DNA of 64,000 nt from Mycoplasma zalophi (GTDB lineage Bacteria; Bacillota_I; Bacilli_A; Mycoplasmatales; Metamycoplasmataceae): the NCBI RefSeq assembly GCF_025486335.1, contig NZ_JAOOPZ010000004.1, positions 33,522 to 97,521 of the forward strand, written 5' to 3'. Each line of letters opens with the position of its first letter. Position 1 is the first letter of the stretch. Positions 20,206 through 30,595 of this stretch are shown here, piece by piece. Position numbers and translations under genes: made by a program. The notes under the pieces are model-generated. The model made no database searches. It had not been told where the DNA came from and saw only the letters and a list, made by a program, of their open reading frames with translations.

Positions 20206-21826
20206 AACTCTTAATACTTTTGTAATTATACGCACTAATTGCTGTTCTTAGTTGCGTATCAATTATTTGATAAATATATACATTATAATCTTCTGATTGA
20301 TCTGGTTGATCATATAATTGTATTGCTACTTCATCTGTGCCAAAGTATCATTTTTTAATAAAATTATATGTAGCTTTTAGTGTTGGTGTATAATTTACAT
20401 AATCAAAATTGATAATTTCTGTGTATTCAACTTCTCCAAAAGCGTTTGCAAATTGATCTGCTCAAGCATCTTCATCTTCTAAATGGAGATCTCAAATTTT
20501 TTGAATAATATTTTTGTCTAGATTTTCATCAATTCTGTTTTGATTTAAAATATCATAAATTTTTTTAGCAATAGAATTTTCTTCTAATTTTGTTTTTGAT
20601 TCATTTACTAATGATTTTAAAGTTTCTAAATATGATAATTCATATTGTTGTTCAATTTTTTCAACTGGTTCATTTGCGTCAAGTTTATTATAAAGTTTAT
20701 TTTTAAGTTCTAAAATAAAATCATTTGATTGTTGTGCAGTTAAAGATTTTGCTTGAATTCATACATCAACTAATAAGTAATTGTTTTTTGGACGAATAAA
20801 TCTAATATCTCCATCATCAGCATCACTAAAATTATCACTTGAATAATAAGCATCAATTGCATCACCATTATATAAAATAGCTGCATCTGCCTTATTTAAT
20901 TTTGGTTCTATTAAAGTGTTTAAAAGTTCTAAACCATCACCAATTAAAAAGTTGTGTTTTGTATCGCGAATGTCAAATGTTGTAGTATCTTTTATAAATT
21001 TATTAAATCCATCAATTGCTTCAGTATAATTCATGAAATTAAATTGTTTTAATTCTTTTGTTTTTTTGTCAATTCAAGACCCAGGGTTTTTGTATTCTTC
21101 ATAAAAAGCACCAATCATTAAATTATCATAATATGCATTATTTCAACCAAAATTTGTATATCCATGTTCTTTTAAAGTTTTCATTATTCCAAATCATGAT
21201 TTGTCTTGAAACTCAATTCCATTTTCTTTTTCTTCTTCTGTTAATTTTATGTGTGGACGGAATTTATTGTTTATATTATAAGCAATCACTTTATCTTGTG
21301 AATAATAGGGAACTACGTATTCTCAAAAATGATCTTCTTCTTTATCACCATCAACATCATATGTATTTTCTGTTAATAATTTTTGAGGGTATTTAGTTTT
21401 TATTAAACTTAAAATATAATTATCGTAAACAATTAAATGATCAATAATTTCTTTACGAAATATATTTTCTAACCCATTTAAAACATTATTTTCAATATTG
21501 AATAATAATTTGAAATCAATTTTTTTGATTTTATCGTCAATAATTAACTGTGCAGCTTGGAAATCACTTCCCACTCCAGCTATTGCTTTTTCATTATTTA
21601 AAGCAGTTGTAAATTCATTTATGTCATTAAAAACTTTGTAATTATATTTTGATTTAAATTCTTTAATAATAGAAGGTTCTAAATATGAACCGTAATTATA
21701 AATACTTGGTTTGTATCCTGTATCCAATTTTATTGTTATAGCAAAAGCAACAGAAATAACTGAAATAAGACCTAAAATAATTCCAGAAAATAAAGTTATT
21801 ATTTTTTTAACTTTACTTTTTAACAT
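20204..21826 (-). CDS. potD: PotD-like polyamine-binding protein, copy 1
   Basis: Substrate-binding component of the spermidine/putrescine ABC importer, 540 residues and thus longer than Gram-negative PotD (about 350). A single N-terminal hydrophobic anchor (about residues 8-32) replaces a lipobox: no suitable Cys is present. Then come PSIYNYGSYLEPSIIKEFKS and YKVFNDINEF, AGVGSDFQA, AILYNGDA and FIRPKNNYLLVD, all in the order seen in PotD. It is the last gene of potABCD; its ATG lies inside the end of potC (14-base overlap). A TTG at 21832 is an alternative start, but AGGA is better spaced from the ATG. Its paralog is at 25146-26774. Confidence 0.9.
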
Positions 21827-22670
21827 TTTCAATTTTCCTATTTCTATTTATAACTTTTTTAAATTTTTCTTGTGTTGCTTTTAAAAAGTGAGTTTTGGTT
21901 AAAATATAAAAAATATTTGCTGCTATAACTATTAAAAGTGAAATAGAACCAAGTGCTAAACTTCATGCTTGGAATTGTCCTTCATAAAGTTGAGTTCCTA
22001 GTGTTTCAGTGTTTGAAACTATTCTTGTAATAATAAAGTCATCAAAACTTAAAACCATACTGATTACAAAAACAAATCCTATACTACCTAACATGTAAAT
22101 AAAATAAGTTTTAAATCAGGTTTTTATTTTTGAATATCCTAAATCTTCTGAAGCTTCAAAAATATTTTTTGAAAATTTATCTGATTTAGGTAACATAATC
22201 ATAATAGCATAAGGTAAAATAATTACCACATGAGAAACTATAACTCTAATAAATCCTTCATTTGTAGCTTTTAAAACTCCAAAAAATGAGGTTAAAACAA
22301 TTGCTAGAGTAAGAGCGGTGACAACATCACTATTAATCATCGGTATATTTGATGATGATTGAACATATTGTCTTGAACGTTTATTTTTTTGTCTTCAAAG
22401 TCCAAAAACAGTTAATAAAGCTAATATTATGACAATAATTGAAGTAAATACTGCAATTAAAAATGAATTTATAAAAGCTGAAAAATGACTTTTTGAAAAT
22501 AATTCAGTATAAGCTGCAAAGGTAAATTTATTTCATGTTGTTACACTGAAAATCCCTTTATCACTGGGTGAATTAAATGAGTAAATTGCTCCAAAAATCA
22601 AAGGAATGTAAAAAATTAAAATAATTATTCCTATATATGATTTTTTTATATAAGTAGTAATCTTATTCAT
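21813..22670 (-). CDS. potC: Spermidine/putrescine ABC permease PotC
   Basis: A 285-residue ABC permease with six predicted helices. The EAA-type loop reads IFEASEDLGYSKIKTWFKTYF, the site where the permease docks on PotA. It starts 8 bases inside the end of potB and ends inside potD, a tightly coupled arrangement. A hydrophobic start with TM1 (IIILILFYIPLIFGAIYSF) matches PotC/PotI proteins. The order A-B-C-D supports the assignment. Confidence 0.93.
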
Positions 22671-23499
22671 TGTTACTCCCTTTATAACGATATTTATTTA
22701 ATAATACTGGTATTAAATAAATAATTCCATATATAGACATAAGTACCAATAAAGTAATTAAAACAAGAGTTGAAGCATTTGCTAAATCAAAAGGATTTGA
22801 AGCATTTGCAAAATTATTAATTAAATTACCAATTAATTGATTTTGTGAACCATTTGGTAATAATCTATCACTTAAAATAATAGATGTAGCGGTTATTAAA
22901 AATACCAAACTAAATCCACCTAATATTGCTTTTAAGGTGTATGGAATAACTACTTTTAACATAGTTTTAATTTTTCCATACCCAAGATCCTGTGAAGCTT
23001 CTATTATATTAGAAGGCATATTTTTTAAGACTTGATAAAGTGGCATAATAACAAAAGGAATATATAAATAAATAATTCCTAATATTAAAAAAGCTTCATT
23101 ATTTAGCGAATTTTCATCAAAAATTACTGAAAATAACCCTCTTATTGATAATGCTTTTGAAATTGTAAAAATTAATAAAGGACTCAAGATTAAACTTAAT
23201 CCAATATTTTTAGTTACATTAGATTTTGATGTTGCAATTATATATGCATATGGAAACCCAATTAATACACACAAAAAACCACCAACAAAACCAGTTCAAA
23301 TACTTCTTCACATAATAATTCACGTAGTTTTTGAAGAAGCTATTTCTCAATTATTAAAAGAATTGTTTAAAGGAGTAAAAGCTTTAATAATTACTAATAT
23401 TAATGGCAAAATTATAAATAAACCACTGAAAATAACATAAGGTAAAATCAAAGATAATCTTAAATTTAAACCTAGTTTATTTTTGATTTTTTCTACCAT
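22663..23499 (-). CDS. potB: Spermidine/putrescine ABC permease PotB
   Basis: A 278-residue inner-membrane permease with about six helices. The docking loop reads IIEASQDLGYGKIKTMLKVV, close to the PotC loop and matching the EAA consensus. The ATG at 23499 overlaps the potA stop as TAATG, so translation is coupled. Several TGA codons encode Trp in the second loop, for instance between residues about 52 and 70. With PotC it forms the channel of the importer. Confidence 0.93.
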
Positions 23500-24869
23500 T
23501 ATATAAGTTCTTTATCCCATTCTTTTGTGTCTTTTGCCATTATATGAATTGCATCATCATCTCAAGAAAGATATACTTTTTGTTCTTCTGAAAATTTATT
23601 TATGGTTTCAACGTAAAGAATTTTATTATTTACCTCAACATCTATGTAGTAGTAACTTCCCTTATAAACAGTTTTTTTAACTATTCCTTCTAACTTAGAA
23701 TTTTTATCTAACTTAGAAATTAAAATATCTTCAGGCCTAATTAAAACATCAACATTTTCATTTTCTTTAAATTCTGTATGAATTGTATCAAACACTTTAC
23801 CCATAAATTTTACTTTGTTTTTTTCGATAAAAACAGCATCAAAGAAGTTACCATCCCCTATGAAGTTAGCAACTCATTTATTTTTTGGATAATCATATAA
23901 TTGGTGTGGTGTTGTAAATTGTTCAACTTGACCATCTCGTATAACTGCAATTCTATCGCTTAATTGTAAAGCTTCATCACGATCATGAGTTACAAAAATA
24001 AATGTTAAATTTAATTTTTTTTGTAAATTTCTTAAAAGAATTTGCATTTTTTCACGTATTTTAGCATCTAATGCACTTAAAGGTTCATCAAGTAAAAGAA
24101 TTTTAGGACTTATAACTAAACTTCTTGCAAGTGCAACTCTTTGTTTCATTCCTCCACTTAAGTTTGAAATTTGTTTTTTTGCATTTCCTTCTAGACCTAC
24201 AAGTTTAATTATTTCTTCAACTTCTTTATCCATTTCAGCATTTGTAATTTTTCTGGTTAAGTGTTTTTTTTCATAATCTTCTGTTTTAAGGTCAACATAG
24301 TTTTCTCAATATGAGTATTGAAAATCACTGTCGTCAATTCATTTTTGAATTTTTGCTTGTTTTTTTGTTGATAATTTAGTATTTTCTAATTCTTTTTCAT
24401 ATTGAGTCATAGTTTTGTCTAAATTTTTCATTTTAGATTCAGCTATTTTTTTTCAATCTTTTTGTTTTTTTTGTAAAGTGTTAAAATATGATGTATTTAC
24501 ATTTTCTCTTGGTTTTCTTTTTAGTCTTAAACCATATTTAATGTTGTTTTCAACATTTAAATGTGGAAAAAGTGCATAATCTTGAAAAATTGTAGACACA
24601 TCTCTTTTGTGTGGGGAAAGATCTTTTATATCTTTTCCATTATATTTAACTTCACCACGTGTGGTTCATTCAAAACCACCAATTATTCTTAAAATTGTAG
24701 TTTTACCACTACCACTTGGACCTAATAATGTAATAAATTCACCACGATTAATACTTAAATTAATATGGTCTAAAACAGTTTTGTTTTCAAATTCTTTAAC
24801 TACATCAACAAGTTCAATGATAGGATATATTTTTTTATTTTTTTCATGAGTTTTGTTATTTATTTCCAT
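23499..24869 (-). CDS. potA: Spermidine/putrescine ABC ATPase PotA with a long insertion
   Basis: ATPase that drives polyamine import, 456 residues against about 370-380 in typical PotA. Walker [10 protein letters not shown] lies near residue 50, the Q-loop reads [11 protein letters not shown], signature [15 protein letters not shown], Walker [13 protein letters not shown] and the H-loop [10 protein letters not shown]; a TOBE-like C-terminal domain carries the LIRPEDI strand. Between the Q-loop and the signature there is an extra, strongly charged segment of about 90 residues (roughly 125-212), probably a helical coiled extension. Mycoplasma PotA proteins are known to be enlarged. AAGGAAG precedes the ATG. 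Confidence 0.95.
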
Positions 24870-24952
24870 TGTACTTCCTTAATATATTTTTTAATACAAA
24901 AGTGAAATTAAATCATTTTTAAATGACTTAATTTCTAAATAACGAGGGCAGA

Positions 24953-24981
24953 ATTATAAATATACTGAGTGTATTCAGTAT
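24953..24981 (-). promoter_or_regulatory. potABCD promoter with a palindromic operator candidate
   Basis: On the minus strand a perfect inverted repeat, ATACTGA with TCAGTAT around six bases (24981-24962), sits 3 bases before TATAAT (24958-24953), in the region where a -35 box and spacer would lie. Transcription would begin near 24946, leaving a leader of about 75 bases. The rest of 24870-25145 holds AT-rich sequence; a second TATAAT (25087-25082) is the only other signal I see. Confidence 0.45.
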
Positions 24982-25145
24982 TTAATCATTTAAGAGTGCA
25001 AAAAGTCAAAGTAAAAATATTGACAAAAAAAAGTCACATAGTATTATTTACATTTAATTTAAGTTTTTGCCTCTTTAACATATTATAAAAATTTTAGCAT
25101 AGTTTTATGTTTTTAAGGGTTATAAATTGAAAATTTATAAGTAAA

Positions 25146-26774
25146 TTATGAATGAGTTTTTTCAAAGTATTTTTTTATAACTGTTGATTTAACTTCTTTA
25201 TCTAAAGGAACATAAAATGAATAATAAATATCTTCATCAATATTTATGTTATATATATTTTTTGCTTTTATATCTACTTCTTTATTTTCATCTAAAAAAT
25301 AATAATCTTTAAAAAAATTAAATTCGTTTTTTATTGTTGGTGTATAGTTTACATTATCAAAATTAGATAACATATTACTAAAATCAAAATCTTTAAATTT
25401 TTCAAAATTTTGAGTAAAAAATTCAGTATCTAACTCAGAAATAGTCTTTGGTATATTATTTGTAAATAATTTACTTCTTAATGATTCTTTGTTATCAAAA
25501 TTATTTAATATATTGTTATAGTAAGCTGAAACAAGTTCATTATATGAGTAACCAATTGTATCAAAAACAACTTCTTTTAAATATTTTAGCATTGCATCTG
25601 AGTCACTATCACTTACAGATTTAGAAATTATTCATGCATCTAATAAAATCATGTTATTTTGTGGTCTTATATAGTCTACATTTTTTCCGTCTTCTAACAT
25701 ACTAAAATTATCATTTGAATAATAACTATCCAAAACATCACCGTTATACATTAAAGCTGCATCTAATTTTTCTTTACTAGGATCGATTAAATCGTTTACA
25801 AGTTCAAGTCCATTTGTTGCTAATTTGTTAAATTTTGTTTCCAAAATTGAGTGATGAGTAGTTGAAAATACAAATTCTTTAAAATATTCAATTATGTTAT
25901 CAATGTTATTTAAATTAATGTTTGCGAGTCCATTTTCAGTTAAATAATTATGTTTATTTTCTTCTGATGCAAAATATTGTCCTAACATTAAATTATCATA
26001 ATAAACATTGGTTCATCCAAATTTATGATAACCTAAATTATAAAGAGTTTCGTAAATATTTTTTCATGTTCTAGAATTAAAATATTTTTCTGAATTTCAG
26101 TTTGTTATATGTGGTCTTGAATTTTTATTTATGTTGTAAGCAACAACTTTATCTTGAATAAAGTAAGGTATTAAAAATTCATAAAAATTATCAATTCCTT
26201 CCTCTGAATCCACTTCAAACCCTAAAATATTTTCTCTTGAATTTTTATTGCTTAAATTTTCATTTTTGTAATATAAAAAAGGTTTAATTACATGATTAAA
26301 AGAATCTCTGTTTTTATTGTTTTCAGGATTAATTTCAATTATTTTATTAATAATTCAATTTTCATATTTTTCAATGTGTGAATTTGTTATATCAGTAAAA
26401 ATATTTTGTATTTGTTGTTTTTTTTCTTCTCTATTATTTGATAAATTATCAATTAGAATATTTCAGTTTATTTTTTTAATTTTACCTTCTAATACTAAAT
26501 TAGCAATTTGAAAATCACTTCCAACACCACCAACAGTTTTCCCTTGTTCTATATCCTTTGTAAACACATTTATATCATTAAACACACGATATGAATATTT
26601 TTTGTTTATTTTTGCAATAAGTGGTTTTGATAAATATGATTCATAATTATATATACTAACTAAATAAGGTGTTTTAATTTTAAAAATAACAGCAGTAGTA
26701 ATGCTTGCTGTTAATAAGGTTAAAAATGTAAAAAGAAGTATTTTTTTTAAAGTTTTAAACTTTATGAGTTTCAT
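25146..26774 (-). CDS. PotD-like polyamine-binding protein, copy 2
   Basis: A 542-residue paralog of the potD copy: IYNYESYLSKPLI, YRVFNDINVF, GGVGSDFQIANL, LGQYFAS, ALMYNGDV and YIRPQNNMILLDA follow in the same order. An N-terminal anchor (about residues 10-32) and no lipobox Cys. Its ATG lies 1 base after the era stop, so it is expressed with ybeY-era rather than with potABC, although both binding proteins presumably feed the same permease. It may recognise a different substrate or tune affinity; that is inference. Several Trp codons are TGA. Confidence 0.88.
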
Positions 26775-26775
26775 G

Positions 26776-27660
26776 TTAATATCCTAATTTTTTAATTTGA
26801 TCTTCTTTATCTACTCAATTTTTATTAACTTTTACTTTAATTTCTAAAAATATTTTATGTGAAAATTGATTTTCTAGTTTTTTTCTAGATAACATAGATA
26901 TTTTCTTTATCATTGTTCCATTAGCACCAATGATAATTCCTTTTTGTGATTCTTTTTTAGCAAAAATCGTTGCTCTTATAACATATGGTCTTCCATCTTC
27001 TTGTTCTGTAAATTCATCTATAACAACAGCAATTGAGTGAGGAAGTTCTTCTTTTAAATTTAAAAATGCTGTTTCTCTTATTGTTTCTTTCGCAATAAAA
27101 CGCATTGGTAAGTCTGTTAAATATTCGGGATCATAATAAGGTTCAGAGTCTTCTAAATTGTCTGCATATTCTTTTTTGATAACTTCTAAAATATCTTCAT
27201 AAGTTGTATCAAATCCAAATCCTACCGCCATGACAGTGTCAAATTTATATTTTAATAATTCGCTAGCTTTATTTTCAATTTCTTCTTTTGTAGCTAAATC
27301 TATTTTACTTATAATGGCAAACTTATGTTTGATGTTTTCTAGTTTTTTCATGATGAATTTATCACCATTTCCAATTTCTTCATTGGCAGGTTGTAAAAAT
27401 AATACTAAATCTACATCTTCTAAACTATCATAACTAGCTTGATTTAATTTTTCATTGAATACATGCTGTGCTTTATGTATTCCTGGTGTATCAATAAACA
27501 CTAATTGATAGTTATCATCAGTGTAAATCCCTTTAATTTGATCTCTTGTAGTTTGTGGTACATTTGTAATAATTGATAAATCATAATCAATTAATTTATT
27601 TAATAACGTACTTTTTCCTGTGTTTGGTCTTCCTATTATTGCTATTGTACAGACTTTCAT
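26776..27660 (-). CDS. era: GTPase Era
   Basis: Ribosome-assembly GTPase that binds 16S rRNA near its 3' end, 294 residues. GRPNTGKST (G1, residues 10-18), TTRDQIKG (G2), DTPGIHK (G3), and SKIDLA (G4) are present, then the RxxAxxRE-like block FIAKETIRETAF and the C-terminal KH domain with GIIIGANGTMIKKI. It follows ybeY by seven bases behind AGGAGAA, the standard ybeY-era pairing. The gene for PotD-like copy 2 starts one base after its stop. Confidence 0.97.
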
Positions 27661-27667
27661 ATTTCTC

Positions 27668-28117
27668 CTAACGACTTATGCTTAATTTTTCCATAATTGC
27701 ATCCACGTGCTTATTCATATTTGCTTCTTCTTCAGGTGTTAAATGATCAAAACCAAATAAATGAGCAATTCCATGGCAGAATATGTAGCAAAATTCTCTT
27801 CTTATGCTATGGTTATATTCTTTTGCATGCTCTTTTATTTTTTCATATGAAATAATTATTTGCCCTAGTGGTCTATTATCTAAAAAATTTAATGACATGT
27901 CATCATCAAAAGGAAATGAAAGAATATCTGTTGGATAATTTTTGTTTCTGTATTCTTGATTATATAGTTGAATTTGTTCGTTATTTACAATTAAAATATC
28001 AACATCAATATCTTTTTCAGAATTAAATTCTTCTTTTGCAAGATCTAAGATATTTTGGTAGTCTTTTTTGTATCTAAAACGATAATTTGTATCATTTGTA
28101 AATAAAATTCTATTCAT
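27668..28117 (-). CDS. ybeY: Endoribonuclease YbeY
   Basis: A zinc-dependent RNase that matures the 3' end of 16S rRNA, 149 residues. The metal motif is complete: CHGIAHLFGFDH (family HGxLHLxGYDH), with the three His ligands. YRNKNYPTDILSFPF is the typical second block, and LGQIIISYEKIKEHA the third. It lies directly upstream of era on the same strand. The stop overlaps the Shine-Dalgarno region of era. Confidence 0.96.
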   Translation of the reverse strand: MNRILFTNDTNYRFRYKKDYQNILDLAKEEFNSEKDIDVDILIVNNEQIQLYNQEYRNKNYPTDILSFPFDDDMSLNFLDNRPLGQIIISYEKIKEHAKEYNHSIRREFCYIFCHGIAHLFGFDHLTPEEEANMNKHVDAIMEKLSISR

Positions 28118-28147
28118 AAATTTTATTATATAAAAATAATGTCATAA

Positions 28148-28519
28148 TTATCTAAAAAATTTAATAATTTCAGTGAAATTTGTAATTTTTAAATATACAT
28201 TTGAAAACTTAAAAAAATATGCAAAATTTAAAAATTTAATCTTGAATATAAAATAGCCTTTTTCTCCTACTGTAATGCTTAATAATTTAGCAAAAATTTC
28301 TTTTTCATTAATTTTTAATGTAATTGTGTCATTTATTTTAAAAAAATCATTTAAATTCAAATCAGTTTCAAAAATAAGTTGTTTATTGTCAATTATTTTT
28401 ATCTTTTTGTATTCAAAATTTAACTTTTGAAAAAATATTAAAAACAAAATAAGTGAAAACAAAATAGATATTGTTATGATTAGAATTAAAATTTCTAACT
28501 TAGAAAATTTAAATTTCAT
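28148..28519 (-). CDS. Small membrane-anchored protein coupled to the C39 exporter
   Basis: A 123-residue protein with one hydrophobic helix at about residues 9-31 and a beta-rich outside part (ITLKINEKEIFAKLLSITV, then GYFIFKIKFLNF). Its ATG overlaps the stop of the exporter gene by 11 bases. I do not recognise the family. A single span plus a small beta domain resembles a cut-down membrane-fusion adaptor of the HlyD type, which commonly partners such exporters, but it is less than a third of the usual length. Role inferred from context only. Confidence 0.7.
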   Translation of the reverse strand: MKFKFSKLEILILIITISILFSLILFLIFFQKLNFEYKKIKIIDNKQLIFETDLNLNDFFKINDTITLKINEKEIFAKLLSITVGEKGYFIFKIKFLNFAYFFKFSNVYLKITNFTEIIKFFR

Positions 28520-30539
28520 TTAATTTAATAAGATTTTCATTAAAAATATATTTTTTTGAGTGAGAAACTTCAATAGTATAAGTATTTTTTAAATGTTGTT
28601 GAAGAATTATTTTAAGATTATTGAAAATTTTTTCATCTAAATGTTCAAATGCTTCATCTAATAAAATTATTGAATAATTATTTGCAAATATACTGAAAAC
28701 ATTAACTATTGCCTGTTGTCCATTGCTTAAATTGGTGGCATTATTTTCTAATGTTGTATCTAGTTTTAAATTAACATAATCAAGAATATTTTGTAACTTA
28801 TATTTTTTAAAATTAATATAAAATTGATTTTCTAAACTAGTATTTTTTAAAGTAATTTGTTCAAAAATATTTTTTGCACTAAATAAAATATTTTTATTTA
28901 GATATAAAACTTTTTCGTATATTTCTTCATTATTGAAATTTTTAAGTTCTATATTATTAATTTTTATTGAACCTTGATAGTCATAGTGTTTCGCTAATAT
29001 TTTTAAAAATGTAGTTTTGCCTGTACCATTTTGTGACTCTAAAGTTGAATGTTGCAAAAGATTAAGTTTATTTATTTTTAAAAATTTAACACTTGGAACG
29101 TATCCAAATTCTAGGTTTTTAATTTCTATGCTATTGCATTTTATAAAATGTAAAAAAGGTTGAAAATTATTAGTTGTATCTAAATTTAAAATAAAGTTAA
29201 TTTTATTTAAATTAATTTTGTAAGTTGTATATTGTGAAACAATTAAAGAAAAACTTAAAATAGGATTTAATAAATAATTATAAAATGTGCTAAAAATAAT
29301 AAGTATTCCTAAGTTTATATCTTGCTTGTAAATTACTTTAATTCCAATAAACATAATTAAAACTGGTGTAATTTGCATTGCTAAATTTATTAATTTATCT
29401 TTTGATAATATATTTTGGTGATAAGTATAAGATTTCAATAAGTATTCTTTATTTATTTTTACAAAAGATTGAAAATTATATGTACTATTATATAGATTTT
29501 TGTTTTGGAAAGAATTTAAAATTAAATTTAAAAAGTTATTTATATTTTCTTCAGATAATTTTATTAGTTTTTCATATTGCGGTTTATTTAGAAAGTTAAA
29601 TAAAAGCGAAATTAATAATATAATAACTAATGAAATTAAAGCAATTAATGTTAGATAAATATTGAAATATCATAAAAAAATAATAGATATTATAAATCCA
29701 AAGCTTTGACTAAAAATTATCAATAAAAATTGTGATTGATATTGTGCAATTGCATTAACTAAAAAAAAGCGACTTAAAACGTCAGATTTATCTAATTTAT
29801 TTAAAGAAATTAAATTAGCATTGAGTAATTTTTTTATAAATACTTCAGTTATGTTGTTTATTAAATTAATTTGAATTTTATTTTCGATCATCGAGAGTGA
29901 AAAATTAATCAAGATTCTTGAAAAAATTACTCAAAAACTAACAATAAATATTGTAGTAATTAAATTTTCATTTTTTAGAGATAAAGCATTATCAATAATT
30001 TGTTTTGCAAGATAAGAACTAAAAATATTTAAAAGAAACACTACAATGGACAATATTATTGAAAATAATACTAACTTTAAATTATTAAATACTGAAAAAA
30101 TAGTATTCTTTTGAAAATTATAAGAAATAGTTCTATTGCCTTTTTCTATATTTAAAATAACATTTAGGTATTTTTTCTTTAATTCTTGTACATCAATTAA
30201 ATATTTTCCTTTTGCAGGATCTAAAACTTCATATTTATTGTGATCTTTTTTAACAATAATTATGTAATGTAATAAATTATTGTTATTTACTAATACAATT
30301 AATGGTTTTGTAATTTTTAGCTGCAAAAAACTGTGAAAATCACCTTCTAGTATTTTCATATCTAAATTATTATTGTATGCAAGTTGCTGCATTTCTATTA
30401 AATTTAAACCATTTTGAGAATAATTAGCTTGAGTTTTTAAATCATTTATATTTATTCATTTTTTAAAATAGTATTTATAAAATGCTTGAATGCAAACAAC
30501 TCCGCAATCTTTTATATCTTGTTGTAGTTTTATTTTCAT
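28509..30539 (-). CDS. Peptidase C39-containing ABC exporter (bacteriocin-type)
   Basis: A 676-residue fused exporter. The N-terminal C39 peptidase has the catalytic Cys in QQDIKDCGVVC (residue about 12), His in LHYIIIVKK near 96 and Asp in LDPAKG, so a leader-cleaving protease is predicted. A membrane domain with about six helices (residues 150-430) follows, then the ATPase: Walker A SQNGTGKTT near 505, signature LSNGQQAIVNVF and Walker B IILLDEAFEHLD. The family normally cuts and exports peptides with a double-Gly leader. Similar genes exist in other mycoplasmas (I recall an Mbov_0121-type family). No peptide substrate gene is evident nearby. Confidence 0.9.
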
Positions 30540-30555
30540 TACTATTTAAAGTAAA

Positions 30556-30591
30556 AAAAAGTTAACACTTAGAAAAAAATGTTAACTTTTT
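30556..30591. terminator. Terminator downstream of the M23 lipoprotein gene
   Basis: A 12-bp inverted repeat (30556-30567 with 30580-30591) with A/T runs. It ends the minus-strand transcript of the lipoprotein and separates it from the exporter, which starts at 30539. Confidence 0.75.
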
Positions 30592-30595
30592 GTAT

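Noticed and set aside
24870..25145. A missed small gene between potA and PotD-like copy 2
   Set aside because: No frame of useful length with a ribosome binding site is seen; the stretch holds promoter elements and AT-rich DNA.
20204..26774. Lipobox in the two PotD-like proteins
   Set aside because: Neither has a Cys after the first hydrophobic segment, so they are read as signal-anchored proteins.
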